Shown here one piece after another: positions 8,121-16,374 of a stretch of 64,000 nt of DNA (position 1 is the first letter of the stretch; each line of letters opens with the position of its first letter). The DNA is taken from positions 212,440-276,439 of the forward strand of contig NZ_SPHO01000007.1 in the NCBI RefSeq assembly GCF_005845215.1, given 5' to 3'. This DNA is from Clostridium sp. 1001271st1 H5. GTDB lineage: Bacteria; Bacillota; Clostridia; Lachnospirales; Lachnospiraceae. Under the pieces are notes generated by a model, which saw only the letters and a program-made list of their open reading frames with translations, did not search any database and was not told where the DNA came from. A program made the position numbers and the translations under genes.

Positions 8121-9941
8121 TTATTGTACCTGCCAGCGGTACATCTGCAATTCAATGGCCTCACAGACCTCATGAAGCTGTCCCGTCATCCTGTTTCTCT
8201 GGCGGATAAAATCCGTCTGGGACATCAGGTAGCGGTCCTCAGGCGTATTGTCCCTGTGCACCCCCAGCAGGGAAGAAAACACTGCGTAAGGTTCATGCTC
8301 CACTGCATAGTCATGTCCGTAGGGACTGGAATATGTATATTTTAAGCGCACCAGCTCTCCCGCTGTCCGGATGAGTATGGCGTCCGCATCCTGCTGCGGA
8401 TATGCCCGGACTGCATCAGACAATTTCTTTACAGCTTCCTGTGTTCTGGCAATGGCAGCCTGCACCGGCGCCACGTCGAAATCCGGATCCAGTTCTCTGC
8501 CGAATGCATCAAAATAAGCCTGCATTTCATCCATAAAACCTTCCATGTCTATGGGAAGGGGCGTTTCCATGGCATAGCGGAGCACCAGCTTTGCCGCTAT
8601 CTCACAGTCCCGCGCCAGCACATCATCCCCAATCTTGTCCAGGGTATCCTCCTTTGTGTGCCACCAGTAAAATGGGCCGCCCACCCCAAAGGCAGCCGGC
8701 ATGGCAGCCGGCCTTAAGATATCGCCGGTCTTTCCAGGCTGCGGCGTGGTCCCGTCATCCATGTAGAACTGGGGCGCAATGGAAACCGGGGTCATGGTTC
8801 CCCAGAAGGTCTGGTCGCTGGAACGGTCCAGGGCCCTGTAGGGAAGAGGCTTGCGGCTGTTGTAAGGCGCAAGGAATTCATCATTAAACGCCTCTCCCTC
8901 CATTCCGGTCATATCAAAACGGACTGCATTGCTTCCCATACAGCCGCAGATGTCCATGTTGATGTGGGCCACACAGTGCTTCCTCAAATATTCATAGTGA
9001 TGGTCGCAGAACCAGGTGGAGCCGGAGTAGCGTCCGTCCGAATGGCCGGACCACCAGGCAACCACCACGGTACGGTTCAGCTTTTCCTGGAACTTCTTAA
9101 GTGCCCTGGCTGTCTCCAGCATCAGAACATTGGCCGCGCCATTGTCCGTCATGCCCTCATACCAGGAATCGTAATGTCCGCTGAGAAGCACGAAGCTTTC
9201 ACTCTTACCGGGAATCGTTGCCACCGGCATGCTGGACCTTACGATGCGGTTGTCCATGGCCACGTCCATCTGCACGGTCACAGCTGTATTTCCAGCCGTA
9301 TTTTCATCTGTACTTCCAGCTGTATTTCCTGTCATCCCAATCAGCTTCAGGCCGTCCTGTCCCAATATCTGCACATAGGGAAGATAGGGATACAAATCCC
9401 TGTCGCGGCTTCCAGGCATTCCCCACACACCACCCATGGTGTCGTGATGGTGGATGTCCTTGGGCCATATGGCGATGATGCCCAGGGCTCCTGCCCTTGC
9501 AGCTTCATAATAAAAGGGAAAGCTGATATCATAGGTCAGGACAATCTTTCCCTTAAACGCACTGAACCGTTTTTCCTGTTCCACGCCGGTCAGCGGGCCT
9601 TTGTCGCACATCCAATCCCAGACCAGCTCACCCTCAAGCCCATGGGCTTCGCCGCTGTACACAGCCGCAATGGCCTCCACGGTGAAATCAAGCTCTCCCG
9701 GTTTCTTTACACGAACAGAAGCCTGTACAGGCAGGCTTCTCATAAGCTCATAATAATGCCTTTCATACCCGATTCCCGCTGCTTTAAGCTCCTGAACCAG
9801 GTAATCCACGGCTGCTTCCCCGGCCTCTGAACCGGAGTATCTCTCCAATCTGCTGAAAACCTCAGCATCCTCCTTCATCCTGCCAAGATTCAGTTCCCGC
9901 AGGATTTCTTCTTCCATTTCTGCCCAGCTGTCCATATTCAT
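8121..9941 (-). CDS. M28-like peptidase with inserted PA-type domain
   Basis: A 606-residue protein with no signal peptide, so it is probably cytoplasmic. An M28-type segment LSGHYDSWYEGMTDNGAANV supplies the His-Asp and Asp of the dinuclear metal site. An upstream region about residues 100-230 resembles a PA/protease-associated insertion. The position where M28 enzymes usually carry a catalytic/ligand Glu-Glu pair reads WWSGHSDGRYSGS, so that pair is absent; a later 'WWHTKEDT' could supply a ligand. It is the first gene after the operon promoter. It either trims imported peptides or has an altered chemistry; activity is uncertain. Confidence 0.8.
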   Translation of the reverse strand: MNMDSWAEMEEEILRELNLGRMKEDAEVFSRLERYSGSEAGEAAVDYLVQELKAAGIGYERHYYELMRSLPVQASVRVKKPGELDFTVEAIAAVYSGEAHGLEGELVWDWMCDKGPLTGVEQEKRFSAFKGKIVLTYDISFPFYYEAARAGALGIIAIWPKDIHHHDTMGGVWGMPGSRDRDLYPYLPYVQILGQDGLKLIGMTGNTAGSTDENTAGNTAVTVQMDVAMDNRIVRSSMPVATIPGKSESFVLLSGHYDSWYEGMTDNGAANVLMLETARALKKFQEKLNRTVVVAWWSGHSDGRYSGSTWFCDHHYEYLRKHCVAHINMDICGCMGSNAVRFDMTGMEGEAFNDEFLAPYNSRKPLPYRALDRSSDQTFWGTMTPVSIAPQFYMDDGTTPQPGKTGDILRPAAMPAAFGVGGPFYWWHTKEDTLDKIGDDVLARDCEIAAKLVLRYAMETPLPIDMEGFMDEMQAYFDAFGRELDPDFDVAPVQAAIARTQEAVKKLSDAVRAYPQQDADAILIRTAGELVRLKYTYSSPYGHDYAVEHEPYAVFSSLLGVHRDNTPEDRYLMSQTDFIRQRNRMTGQLHEVCEAIELQMYRWQVQ

Positions 9942-9990
9942 TCCTTAACTTTCCATGATTATAAAATTTTTGTAAAAACCACATTTTTTA

Positions 9991-10019
9991 ATTATAAATA
10001 GGCCCATTTACATAGTCAA
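9991..10019 (-). promoter_or_regulatory. Sigma-70-type promoter of the peptide operon
   Basis: The minus strand reads TTGACT (10014-10019), a 17-base spacer, then TATAAT (9991-9996), about 50 bp before the M28-like start codon. It is the only strong promoter seen ahead of the eight-gene operon. Confidence 0.8.
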
Positions 10020-10111
10020 CCTATTTCGACAATTTTCCCCTGAATTTAGCGTTTTCTTTTGTGCAATTTTACCCCCACCTGTATGGATATTACCAGGGAA
10101 ACAGGGGAAAC

Positions 10112-10144
10112 AAAAAAGCCTGATGCCATTGCTGGCAGCAAGCC
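10112..10144 (-). terminator. Intrinsic terminator of the GyrI-like gene
   Basis: A GC-rich stem with G-U pairs around TGCCA/TGGCA is followed on the minus strand by TTTTTTG. It sits 30 bp after the GyrI-like stop and isolates that gene from the peptide operon promoter. Confidence 0.7.
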
Positions 10145-10174
10145 CTGAAATCAGATTCATATTCCAGCCCTTTT

Positions 10175-10633
10175 CTATCTGACGGCAATGTACAGATAAC
10201 AATGGGCCTTTCCATCTTTTGTATATTCTGCGGGAACCGCGCTCTCATAATCCGCGGTAAAGCACCGGTCTATGGTCCCCTCCTTTTGCTGGGCCCACAC
10301 TGATTCCCACGCCCTCCTGGTACATCTGCCGATGTCGCCGTTTTCATCCGCCTCATCATATTTACGGTACTGTCCCATTTTCACCTTTTCTTCCATTTCC
10401 CCAAAAAACTCACTTGTGACAGCCATGACAGTCAGGTCATAGCTGCCTGTCTCATCACCGGCATAACCGCTGTACCTGGAAACAGGGGAAATGCCTGTCC
10501 GGAACTGATGCCCACTGTCAAACAGGATTGGCAGACGGCCATCCATGATATGGCTCCAGAGCTCATCAATGCACTCCATTCCCTCCTTCGAATTATCCGT
10601 CCGTATTGTTACTTCCTTTAAACTGTATGCCAT
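10175..10633 (-). CDS. GyrI-like / AraC effector-binding-domain protein
   Basis: A stand-alone small-molecule-binding domain of about 152 residues, like the effector domain of AraC/MerR activators and GyrI/SbmC. The segments 'LTVMAVTSEF', 'YRKYDEADENGDIGRCTRRAWESVWAQ' and the terminal 'CYLYIAVR' strand fit this fold. It has no DNA-binding domain. The ATG at 10633 is better spaced from GGGAAAGG than the ATG at 10642. Such proteins bind hydrophobic ligands; its ligand is unknown. Confidence 0.72.
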   Translation of the reverse strand: MAYSLKEVTIRTDNSKEGMECIDELWSHIMDGRLPILFDSGHQFRTGISPVSRYSGYAGDETGSYDLTVMAVTSEFFGEMEEKVKMGQYRKYDEADENGDIGRCTRRAWESVWAQQKEGTIDRCFTADYESAVPAEYTKDGKAHCYLYIAVR

Positions 10634-10739
10634 GGCGCCCATTCCTTTCCCATCTCCGCTGATATCCTTCTGCCGCGGTTTATATTTCTGTTATGTTACC
10701 ACACCAAACACGACAACAGTATGTCATATAAACTTCACC

Positions 10740-11375
10740 TTAGCTTATAAATGAATGGCTCATAATATAAAATTCTTCCTGGCTCGGCAGGTGCTTTTTC
10801 TCCATTTTTTCCAGGGTGTCATCGTACTGCCGGGCTTCTTCCTCAGAGATTGCCATGACAGGACTGTCATGATACACCCAACGCCTGCCGTCCAGTACAT
10901 CCGGCACCAGTTCCTTAACCATCATTGCCGCCGGATAGGTTCCGTTCTCCAGGCAGACATTAAACTTTTTACAGCTTTTGAACCCGCGGCTCACATAATT
11001 CATCGGACTTCCAAATATGACAATCACATCATACCCAAGGGATACCGCCTGTTTAAATGAATGTTCCATAAGCATCTTCCCGTACCCCATTCTCTGGTAT
11101 TCAGGTGCAACAGAAACAGGTCCGAAGGTTAGAATCTCTTTTTCCTCCCCGGCCTCATCCACCAGCCTGGCCTTTGTATACATGATATTTCCAATTACCC
11201 GGTCATCCAGCTCAAGCACAAAATCCAGCTCCGGTATAAAATCCTCATGCCCGCGCATGATATGAACCAGATAATGTTCACTGCATCCGGGTACATACAT
11301 ATTGTAAAATGCTTTCCTGGTAATATCCTCAACCGCTTTATAGTCTGATTCCATTTCATTCCGTATCTTAATCAT
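10740..11375 (-). CDS. GNAT-family N-acetyltransferase (YhbS-like)
   Basis: A 211-residue acetyltransferase. The acetyl-CoA pyrophosphate loop is EYQRMGYGKML near residues 92-102, preceded by strand 'LTFGPVSVAP' and followed by 'GSPMNYVSRGFKSC'. It belongs to the YhbS-like small-molecule acetyltransferases. It is a single gene between the ACT and GyrI-like genes. The substrate cannot be inferred. Confidence 0.82.
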   Translation of the reverse strand: MIKIRNEMESDYKAVEDITRKAFYNMYVPGCSEHYLVHIMRGHEDFIPELDFVLELDDRVIGNIMYTKARLVDEAGEEKEILTFGPVSVAPEYQRMGYGKMLMEHSFKQAVSLGYDVIVIFGSPMNYVSRGFKSCKKFNVCLENGTYPAAMMVKELVPDVLDGRRWVYHDSPVMAISEEEARQYDDTLEKMEKKHLPSQEEFYIMSHSFIS

Positions 11376-11428
11376 GATAAATTACCTCGTTCAATTTCCA
11401 GCCGGTCCTGTCCCTCTTCGACGGGGCC

Positions 11429-11797
11429 TTACCTGGCAACACTATATCCGTGACGCTCCAGAAGTTCCAGCGCCTGTTCAAAATCATCCGCCTTCGTCAT
11501 AACATAATCTGTATTATAGGTGGATACCACAAAAATCCCAATCTTATGTTCAGCCAAAATAGAGGATATCCCGGCCAGGATACCAATCAGGGAAAAATCC
11601 AGTTCTCCCTGAATCCGGAAAACCCGCCATCCGTCTTCCCTTGAAACCGTGTCCCCGGGAATACTCTCAGTCCTGCATACCAGGGATATCTCCTCATCTG
11701 TCCTGCCCAGGAAATACAGGTCGTCCTCCATCCTGGCCTGTCCTATATTACTAAGCTTGCAGACTGAAAATGCTCCCTCTATCACCTTTATTTCCAT
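11429..11797 (-). CDS. ACT-domain protein
   Basis: A 122-residue protein made of a degenerate N-terminal ACT-like half and a clear C-terminal ACT domain ('GEGLDFSLIG'-type start, 'ILAEHKIGIFVVSTYNTDYVM', then 'EQALELLERHGY'). This is the ACT_7/aspartate-kinase-like arrangement found in small regulatory proteins that bind amino acids. No catalytic domain is attached. The ligand is unknown. Confidence 0.78.
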   Translation of the reverse strand: MEIKVIEGAFSVCKLSNIGQARMEDDLYFLGRTDEEISLVCRTESIPGDTVSREDGWRVFRIQGELDFSLIGILAGISSILAEHKIGIFVVSTYNTDYVMTKADDFEQALELLERHGYSVAR

Positions 11798-11898
11798 GTT
11801 TCCGAATCTCCTTTTCCCTTTATATCCCTGTCAGGCATTTTTCCCGGCCCTCTTTCGCACGTATGGAAAATGGCTTAATATGAGCGGGAAGGGCCTGT

Positions 11899-12999
11899 TC
11901 ATTTCTTTGTTCCATACTTTCCGGCCAGACGCTCCAGGGGTCTGACCGCCAGATGATCCACCAGCATGGAACATGCCAGGGACAAGAAAAAGGTCACAGC
12001 CGTGGAGGCCAAGGTTCCCACTATATAATGGCGGGCCAGCATATTCTTTAACAATACCGGATTCACATAGTAGCTGAGGATAAGGAAATGAATCAGGTAA
12101 ATGGAAAAACTGTATCTGCTGATGAAGCTTCCCAGCTTTCCTGCCCATGCAGGTATCTTCCCGCCATAAAATTCAAACAGCAGGAATACGCCGGAACAGA
12201 TGAATACCATGGCCGGTGATTTGTGCGGACTCTGGGGAACCCACCACGAAAGACCTATATCCGCAGCCACATCCATAGCCAATCCAAAGACTGCCAGAAC
12301 CGCGAATACCGGAAACTGTTCCTTCCTGCATAAACGCTTAAGTCCGTATCCCAAAAGGAAATAGTAGACCCACCCTGTATACAGCACAAACTGCGCCCAT
12401 GGCTTCACATCCACCCCAAGAATTTCTCCTGCAACCTCCGCCGCGTGGATTCCCAGCATCAGAAACAGGAATATCTTCATTTCCCGGTCTGTCATGTTCT
12501 TAACCATCCTGGCCAGGAACGGTGCACATATATAAAAGGATACGATGGCATACATGAACCACATATGGCCTGCCCTGGGAATCCCGGCTGTCAGCACCTG
12601 TCCCAGATATCGCCCTGCATGTTTCCAAAGTGGCAGGACCACCCTGTCCGCATGAACATTGTAACAATAGTAAATCAGGCCATAGACCAGAAACGGAATT
12701 CCCACTGTAATAAGACGCTTTCTGTAAAATTCCCCTATCCGCCCGGTTCCTCGTTCCAGCAAAAACATGCCGCTGAGCATAAAATAAATTCCCACAAAGG
12801 ATAGCAGGAAGGGAGTCATGACACTGTTAAACCACCATTGTCGGGGGCTGGCCGTCTCCACCGGCATGGCATGTACCATGATGATTGCCATGACTGAAAC
12901 GGCCCGCAGGCAGTCATATCTTGGGTCCCTTGTTCTTAGGTCCCTTGTATTTGAATTGCAGCTCCCCGGATTCTCAGGAGCCTTTTCTGTCTGTCTCAT
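11899..12999 (-). CDS. Membrane acyltransferase, acyltransferase-3 family
   Basis: A 366-residue polytopic membrane protein with about ten helices. The N-terminal 'YDCLRAVSVMAIIMVHA' helix carries the conserved Arg and His of the OafA/NodX family, and 'GIYFMLSGMFLL' is the second hallmark helix. Such enzymes O-acylate surface sugars or peptidoglycan-associated polymers. The neighbours give no pathway clue. Confidence 0.85.
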   Translation of the reverse strand: MRQTEKAPENPGSCNSNTRDLRTRDPRYDCLRAVSVMAIIMVHAMPVETASPRQWWFNSVMTPFLLSFVGIYFMLSGMFLLERGTGRIGEFYRKRLITVGIPFLVYGLIYYCYNVHADRVVLPLWKHAGRYLGQVLTAGIPRAGHMWFMYAIVSFYICAPFLARMVKNMTDREMKIFLFLMLGIHAAEVAGEILGVDVKPWAQFVLYTGWVYYFLLGYGLKRLCRKEQFPVFAVLAVFGLAMDVAADIGLSWWVPQSPHKSPAMVFICSGVFLLFEFYGGKIPAWAGKLGSFISRYSFSIYLIHFLILSYYVNPVLLKNMLARHYIVGTLASTAVTFFLSLACSMLVDHLAVRPLERLAGKYGTKK

Positions 13000-13051
13000 A
13001 TGTAAAACCTTCTCTTCTGCCTTTTTCGTTTTCCCTTTTCTGCTGTGATAC

Positions 13052-13894
13052 CTATGATTCGGTACAAATCTGTCCGTCCAGGCAAAGCTCCATGCCTACC
13101 CCCACTTCCCCTATGTCCAAGGCATCCTTCATAGTCTCTATCATTCTTGCCTTTGCCTTCAGGGAAACACAGTGACAGGGGTAGATTCGTTTGACGCCGC
13201 AGCATTTCAGATAATCAATTGTGCGCTCCAGCCGCTCATCTGCATCAAAGAGGTGAAATCCTCCTATGATGCCGAGAATCCGCTGCCGGCCGCATACCTC
13301 CCTGGCATACCGGACTATGTTGCAGATACCGCTGTGGGAGCATCCTGTTATAATAAAAATGCCCTCCGTCCCTCTGTAAACCAGGGCGGAATCATCTCTC
13401 ACATAGTCATCCTGCCATATCCCCTTTATCTTTGTACTTCCAATAGCCCGCCTCTTTTCAAAGTCCACTGTGTCCGGTATCTCCCCCAGGAACACAAGCC
13501 TGTCCGAGATGGCAAACGGTCTGTCACACGGCCTGTATCTGCAGATGGCAGCCATGTCTGCAGCAGAGTATGGCGCGCCGATGGATTCCCCGTCAAACAC
13601 TTTTTCATCAAAACAGGCCGGGTGGGCAACGACCTCCATTCCCGACATATCCATCTGTTTGTTCAGGTACTTAAGCCCTCTTGTGTGGTCATTGTGGCCA
13701 TGGGAAAACACCATATGGGTTACACGGCCAAGGTCAATTCCCAGGGCCTCTGCATTTTTAAGAAATACATCCGAATACCCGGCATCAAACAGCAGGCGGA
13801 TGCCGTCACATTCAATATAATAACTGACTGCCGGCTCTCCCAGATAATACCGGTCTATGTATGTATTATTATCAGCCAATACCCTTAATCTCAT
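13052..13894 (-). CDS. Metallo-beta-lactamase-fold hydrolase
   Basis: A 280-residue cytoplasmic hydrolase with the metal motif HGHNDH near residues 64-69, a further 'TGCSHSGI' loop and a C-terminal 'CHCVSLKA'. The arrangement matches the MBL subgroup often annotated as dihydropteridine/RFAP-synthase-like. The natural substrate is not known. It stands alone, with about 140 bp of non-coding DNA before the permease genes. Confidence 0.82.
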   Translation of the reverse strand: MRLRVLADNNTYIDRYYLGEPAVSYYIECDGIRLLFDAGYSDVFLKNAEALGIDLGRVTHMVFSHGHNDHTRGLKYLNKQMDMSGMEVVAHPACFDEKVFDGESIGAPYSAADMAAICRYRPCDRPFAISDRLVFLGEIPDTVDFEKRRAIGSTKIKGIWQDDYVRDDSALVYRGTEGIFIITGCSHSGICNIVRYAREVCGRQRILGIIGGFHLFDADERLERTIDYLKCCGVKRIYPCHCVSLKAKARMIETMKDALDIGEVGVGMELCLDGQICTES

Positions 13895-14031
13895 TGCAGC
13901 ACCATCCTTCCAAAGGTAGTCTGATACTCTATTCTACCATAATCCCGTCCTGCCGTCCATGTTTCCATTCAGGTCCACGTTTCCGTTTGTGTCCGTATTT
14001 CCTTCTTACACTTCCTTTCCTTCTTCCCCCA

Positions 14032-14580
14032 TCACTCCCCATTTACCTGATTCCTTCTGTAAATATCCTGCCTATCACACTCGGACAACAGCCTTTCGAC
14101 CAAAAAGGAAATCGCAAATACCACTGTCAGGTTGAGAACAAACCGGCAGGACGCAAACCTGATTCCCAGGGCCGACATCTCAAAAAACAGCAGCGGAATC
14201 CGGATGCTCACGCTGGAGCACAGGAAAATCAATACATTGGAAATACGCCCTCCTTTTTTTAACAGAAGGCCGGCAATGGGAAGCAGTGCATAAACAGGTA
14301 CTGCTGTCAGCATTCCCAGCAATAGCGATATTCCCATCCCGGAGGGACCTGATTTCTCACCCATGATTTTTATCATTCTATCCTTTTCAATCCAGACATC
14401 CATCAGTCCCACACACAGAAATACCGGAACCAGATTCCAGATAAATTGTCCAAGGCCGGCACCGGTATAGGCCATTATCTCCCCGGACCGTTCCGGTATC
14501 AGAATGAACACTGCCAGACAGACCGCTGCCATCACCTTCCAGGCTCCCTGTGTACCCGCTTTCTTCATCCGGTTCCTCAT
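14032..14580 (-). CDS. Permease half-protein B (ArsP/DUF318-like C-terminal half)
   Basis: A 182-residue membrane protein with about four to five helices. Its core 'MLTAVPVYALLPIAGLLLKKGG' followed by 'VLIFLCSSVSIRIPLLFFEMSALG' mirrors the core of the neighbouring half-gene. It corresponds to the second of the two internally repeated halves of an ArsP_1/DUF318 permease. It overlaps half A by 4 bases, so the two are co-translated and probably form one transporter. The arsenic-binding residues of ArsP are not evident; the substrate is unknown. Confidence 0.75.
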   Translation of the reverse strand: MRNRMKKAGTQGAWKVMAAVCLAVFILIPERSGEIMAYTGAGLGQFIWNLVPVFLCVGLMDVWIEKDRMIKIMGEKSGPSGMGISLLLGMLTAVPVYALLPIAGLLLKKGGRISNVLIFLCSSVSIRIPLLFFEMSALGIRFASCRFVLNLTVVFAISFLVERLLSECDRQDIYRRNQVNGE

Positions 14581-15062
14581 ACTATCACCCCCAGCAGAAA
14601 AGATGTGGCAAATGCAAACAAAAAGAAGAACAGATTTCTCAGTATTGCTGCTTTGGCTCCCATATATTTCACCTCCAGCGGAATGGTGATTATTCCTACT
14701 GTTGTCAATGTGGAAATGAATACTGCCATCTGTGCTGTACCCGCCCCATTTTTAAGCAGCTCCGATACCACCGGAAAAACAGCCAGAACCGGCACAAGGG
14801 CCGCTGCACCTGCAGCTGAGGCCAGAAGCATTCCCCGGATTCCCGACTCCGCTCCCACAAGAGTCTGAACCGCATCAGGCGGCAGAACCAGAAACCCGGT
14901 GCCTGTAATCAGCAGAATAGCCAAAAAATAGGGAAGTACCCCCATCATCATGAGTAACGCCTTTCTGACCGCCTTTTTTGTTTTTCCCCTGTCCCTCCTG
15001 AGAGAAACAACCATCAAACCTGCGGAAAGGCCGTAAAAAAATATGGTAAAACCTGTGTTCAT
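14577..15062 (-). CDS. Permease half-protein A (ArsP/DUF318-like N-terminal half)
   Basis: A membrane protein of about 161 residues. The start at 15062 has AAGGAGG twelve bases upstream; a longer reading to 15125 would run into the divergent promoter and is rejected. Helices include 'LPYFLAILLITGTGFLVLP' and the repeat core 'VPVLAVFPVVSELLKNGAG', then 'AVFISTLTTVGIITIPLEVKYMG'. It is divergent from a Crp/Fnr regulator, which may control it. Confidence 0.75.
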   Translation of the reverse strand: MNTGFTIFFYGLSAGLMVVSLRRDRGKTKKAVRKALLMMMGVLPYFLAILLITGTGFLVLPPDAVQTLVGAESGIRGMLLASAAGAAALVPVLAVFPVVSELLKNGAGTAQMAVFISTLTTVGIITIPLEVKYMGAKAAILRNLFFFLFAFATSFLLGVIV

Positions 15063-15088
15063 CCCTGATTCCTCCTTTATATGCCTTT

Positions 15089-15116
15089 TTGATTGCATGT
15101 ATCTGTCGATTATAAT
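15089..15116 (+). promoter_or_regulatory. Promoter of the Crp/Fnr-type regulator
   Basis: TTGATT (15089-15094), a 16-base spacer and TATAAT (15111-15116) on the plus strand, within the 97-bp divergent region shared with the permease genes. Confidence 0.7.
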
Positions 15117-15159
15117 ACAATACAATCAGGAGGTAAGTTGCGCAGGCAACCAAATAACA

Positions 15160-15828
15160 ATGGAACAATACATTCAAACAATCAAAACAGCCAAACTTTT
15201 TGACGGTCTTTCCCAAAAGGATACATACCGTCTTCTGGCCTGCCTGAAAGCACAGCCGGTTGAATATGCCAGGGATACAGTTGTTGTGGAGGAAGGCTGT
15301 CCCGTAAAAAAGTTCGGCATTCTGCTGAGAGGCAGGGGAAGGTCATACAAAACAGATTCCCAGGGACACACCCTCACAGTCACGCTTTTAAAAGAGGGAA
15401 GTGAAATCGGCGTCATCCTGGCCGCCAGCCCAGGCCGCAAAAGCCCGGTGTCTGTTACCGTGAAGCAGAACAGCCTGGTCCTGTTCATACCCTATGACCG
15501 TCTCATAAACAATTGCACCAGAAACTGTATCTGCCACAGACAGCTTCTTAAAAACTTCATGGGAATTGTGGCTGAAAAAGGACTGGTGCTTCATGAACGG
15601 CTGGACTGCCTGCTCCGCCCCACTGCCCGGGATAAGATTCTGACCTATCTTAAGAAATTCTCTGATTCACAGACCGGTGTTCCGTTTACCATTCCTCTGG
15701 ACCGAAACGCCATGGCTGAATATCTGAACATGGACCGCAGCGCCCTTTCCAGGGAGCTGTCCTGTATGAAAACAGACGGAATCATTGATTTTTACAAATC
15801 CACGTTCCGTCTGCTTAACCGATGCTAA
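15160..15828 (+). CDS. Crp/Fnr-family transcriptional regulator
   Basis: A 222-residue regulator with an N-terminal cyclic-nucleotide-binding-like beta-roll ('VVVEEGCPVKKFGILLRG'), a dimer helix, and a C-terminal winged helix 'AEYLNMDRSALSRELSCMKTDG'. No iron-sulphur cysteine cluster is obvious. The ATG at 15160 is chosen because the fold begins there and no in-frame start lies nearer. The AGGAGG at 15128-15133 is about 26 bases upstream, too far for normal initiation, so this start is less certain. It is divergent from the half-permease pair, its likely target. Confidence 0.85.
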   Translation: MEQYIQTIKTAKLFDGLSQKDTYRLLACLKAQPVEYARDTVVVEEGCPVKKFGILLRGRGRSYKTDSQGHTLTVTLLKEGSEIGVILAASPGRKSPVSVTVKQNSLVLFIPYDRLINNCTRNCICHRQLLKNFMGIVAEKGLVLHERLDCLLRPTARDKILTYLKKFSDSQTGVPFTIPLDRNAMAEYLNMDRSALSRELSCMKTDGIIDFYKSTFRLLNRC

Positions 15829-15894
15829 TTTAACTGACACACATCCGGATAATTGGCAGCAACCTGCACTGCCGCAATAAGGCCGGTATCATGA

Positions 15895-16233
15895 CTACAT
15901 ATCCATGCCTGTCATGTACAGGGGAATCACATTGATAACCGGCTCTTCGTACGGATGGATGTTCTTTATGGCAGCCAGAGTTTCCTTTAGCCGCTCAGCC
16001 TTGCAGGTCACCTCTGCTTTCAGCTCCGGCTCCGTACTGATGCTGCCGCAGTTTCCAATATACGGTCTGCTTCCCTCTAACGGCCTCCAGCAGCCTGTCA
16101 CCGGACTGTATGACATGCAGCTGTCATAATTTCCTATGTGGCCGGCATCCACATCCTGAAGCGCCTTTTGCAGTACCCCCAGATGTGTCTCCGGTATGAA
16201 TATTTCCAATTTACAACAGGTAAATGACTCCAT
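15895..16233 (-). CDS. NIF3/YqfO inserted-domain-like protein (CutA-like fold)
   Basis: A 112-residue protein that resembles only the PII/CutA-like domain inserted in YqfO/NIF3 proteins. It begins 'CKLEIFIPETHLGVLQKAL', with 'AGHIGNYDSCMSYSPVTGCWRP' in the middle and ends 'IKNIHPYEEPVINVIPL'. The metal-dependent NIF3 hydrolase halves are absent. Free-standing versions are common in Firmicutes; the function is not established. Confidence 0.78.
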   Translation of the reverse strand: MESFTCCKLEIFIPETHLGVLQKALQDVDAGHIGNYDSCMSYSPVTGCWRPLEGSRPYIGNCGSISTEPELKAEVTCKAERLKETLAAIKNIHPYEEPVINVIPLYMTGMDM

Positions 16234-16374
16234 GACATCCCGCCTTTCTCTGTCCTGATTTCCAGTTTGTTCTCATTGGCATTCTGTGAGCTGACTGGAT
16301 ATGGGGGTGGTTTGAATGTAAGTATACAGGAACCGGGTTGGATTTACAAGGTTCATCTGCCAGCTGCCCTCCTA

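Noticed and set aside
10008..10202. 64-codon minus-strand frame upstream of the M28-like gene
   Set aside because: It runs through the terminator of the GyrI-like gene and the operon promoter, lacks a good ribosome site and has no protein-like pattern.
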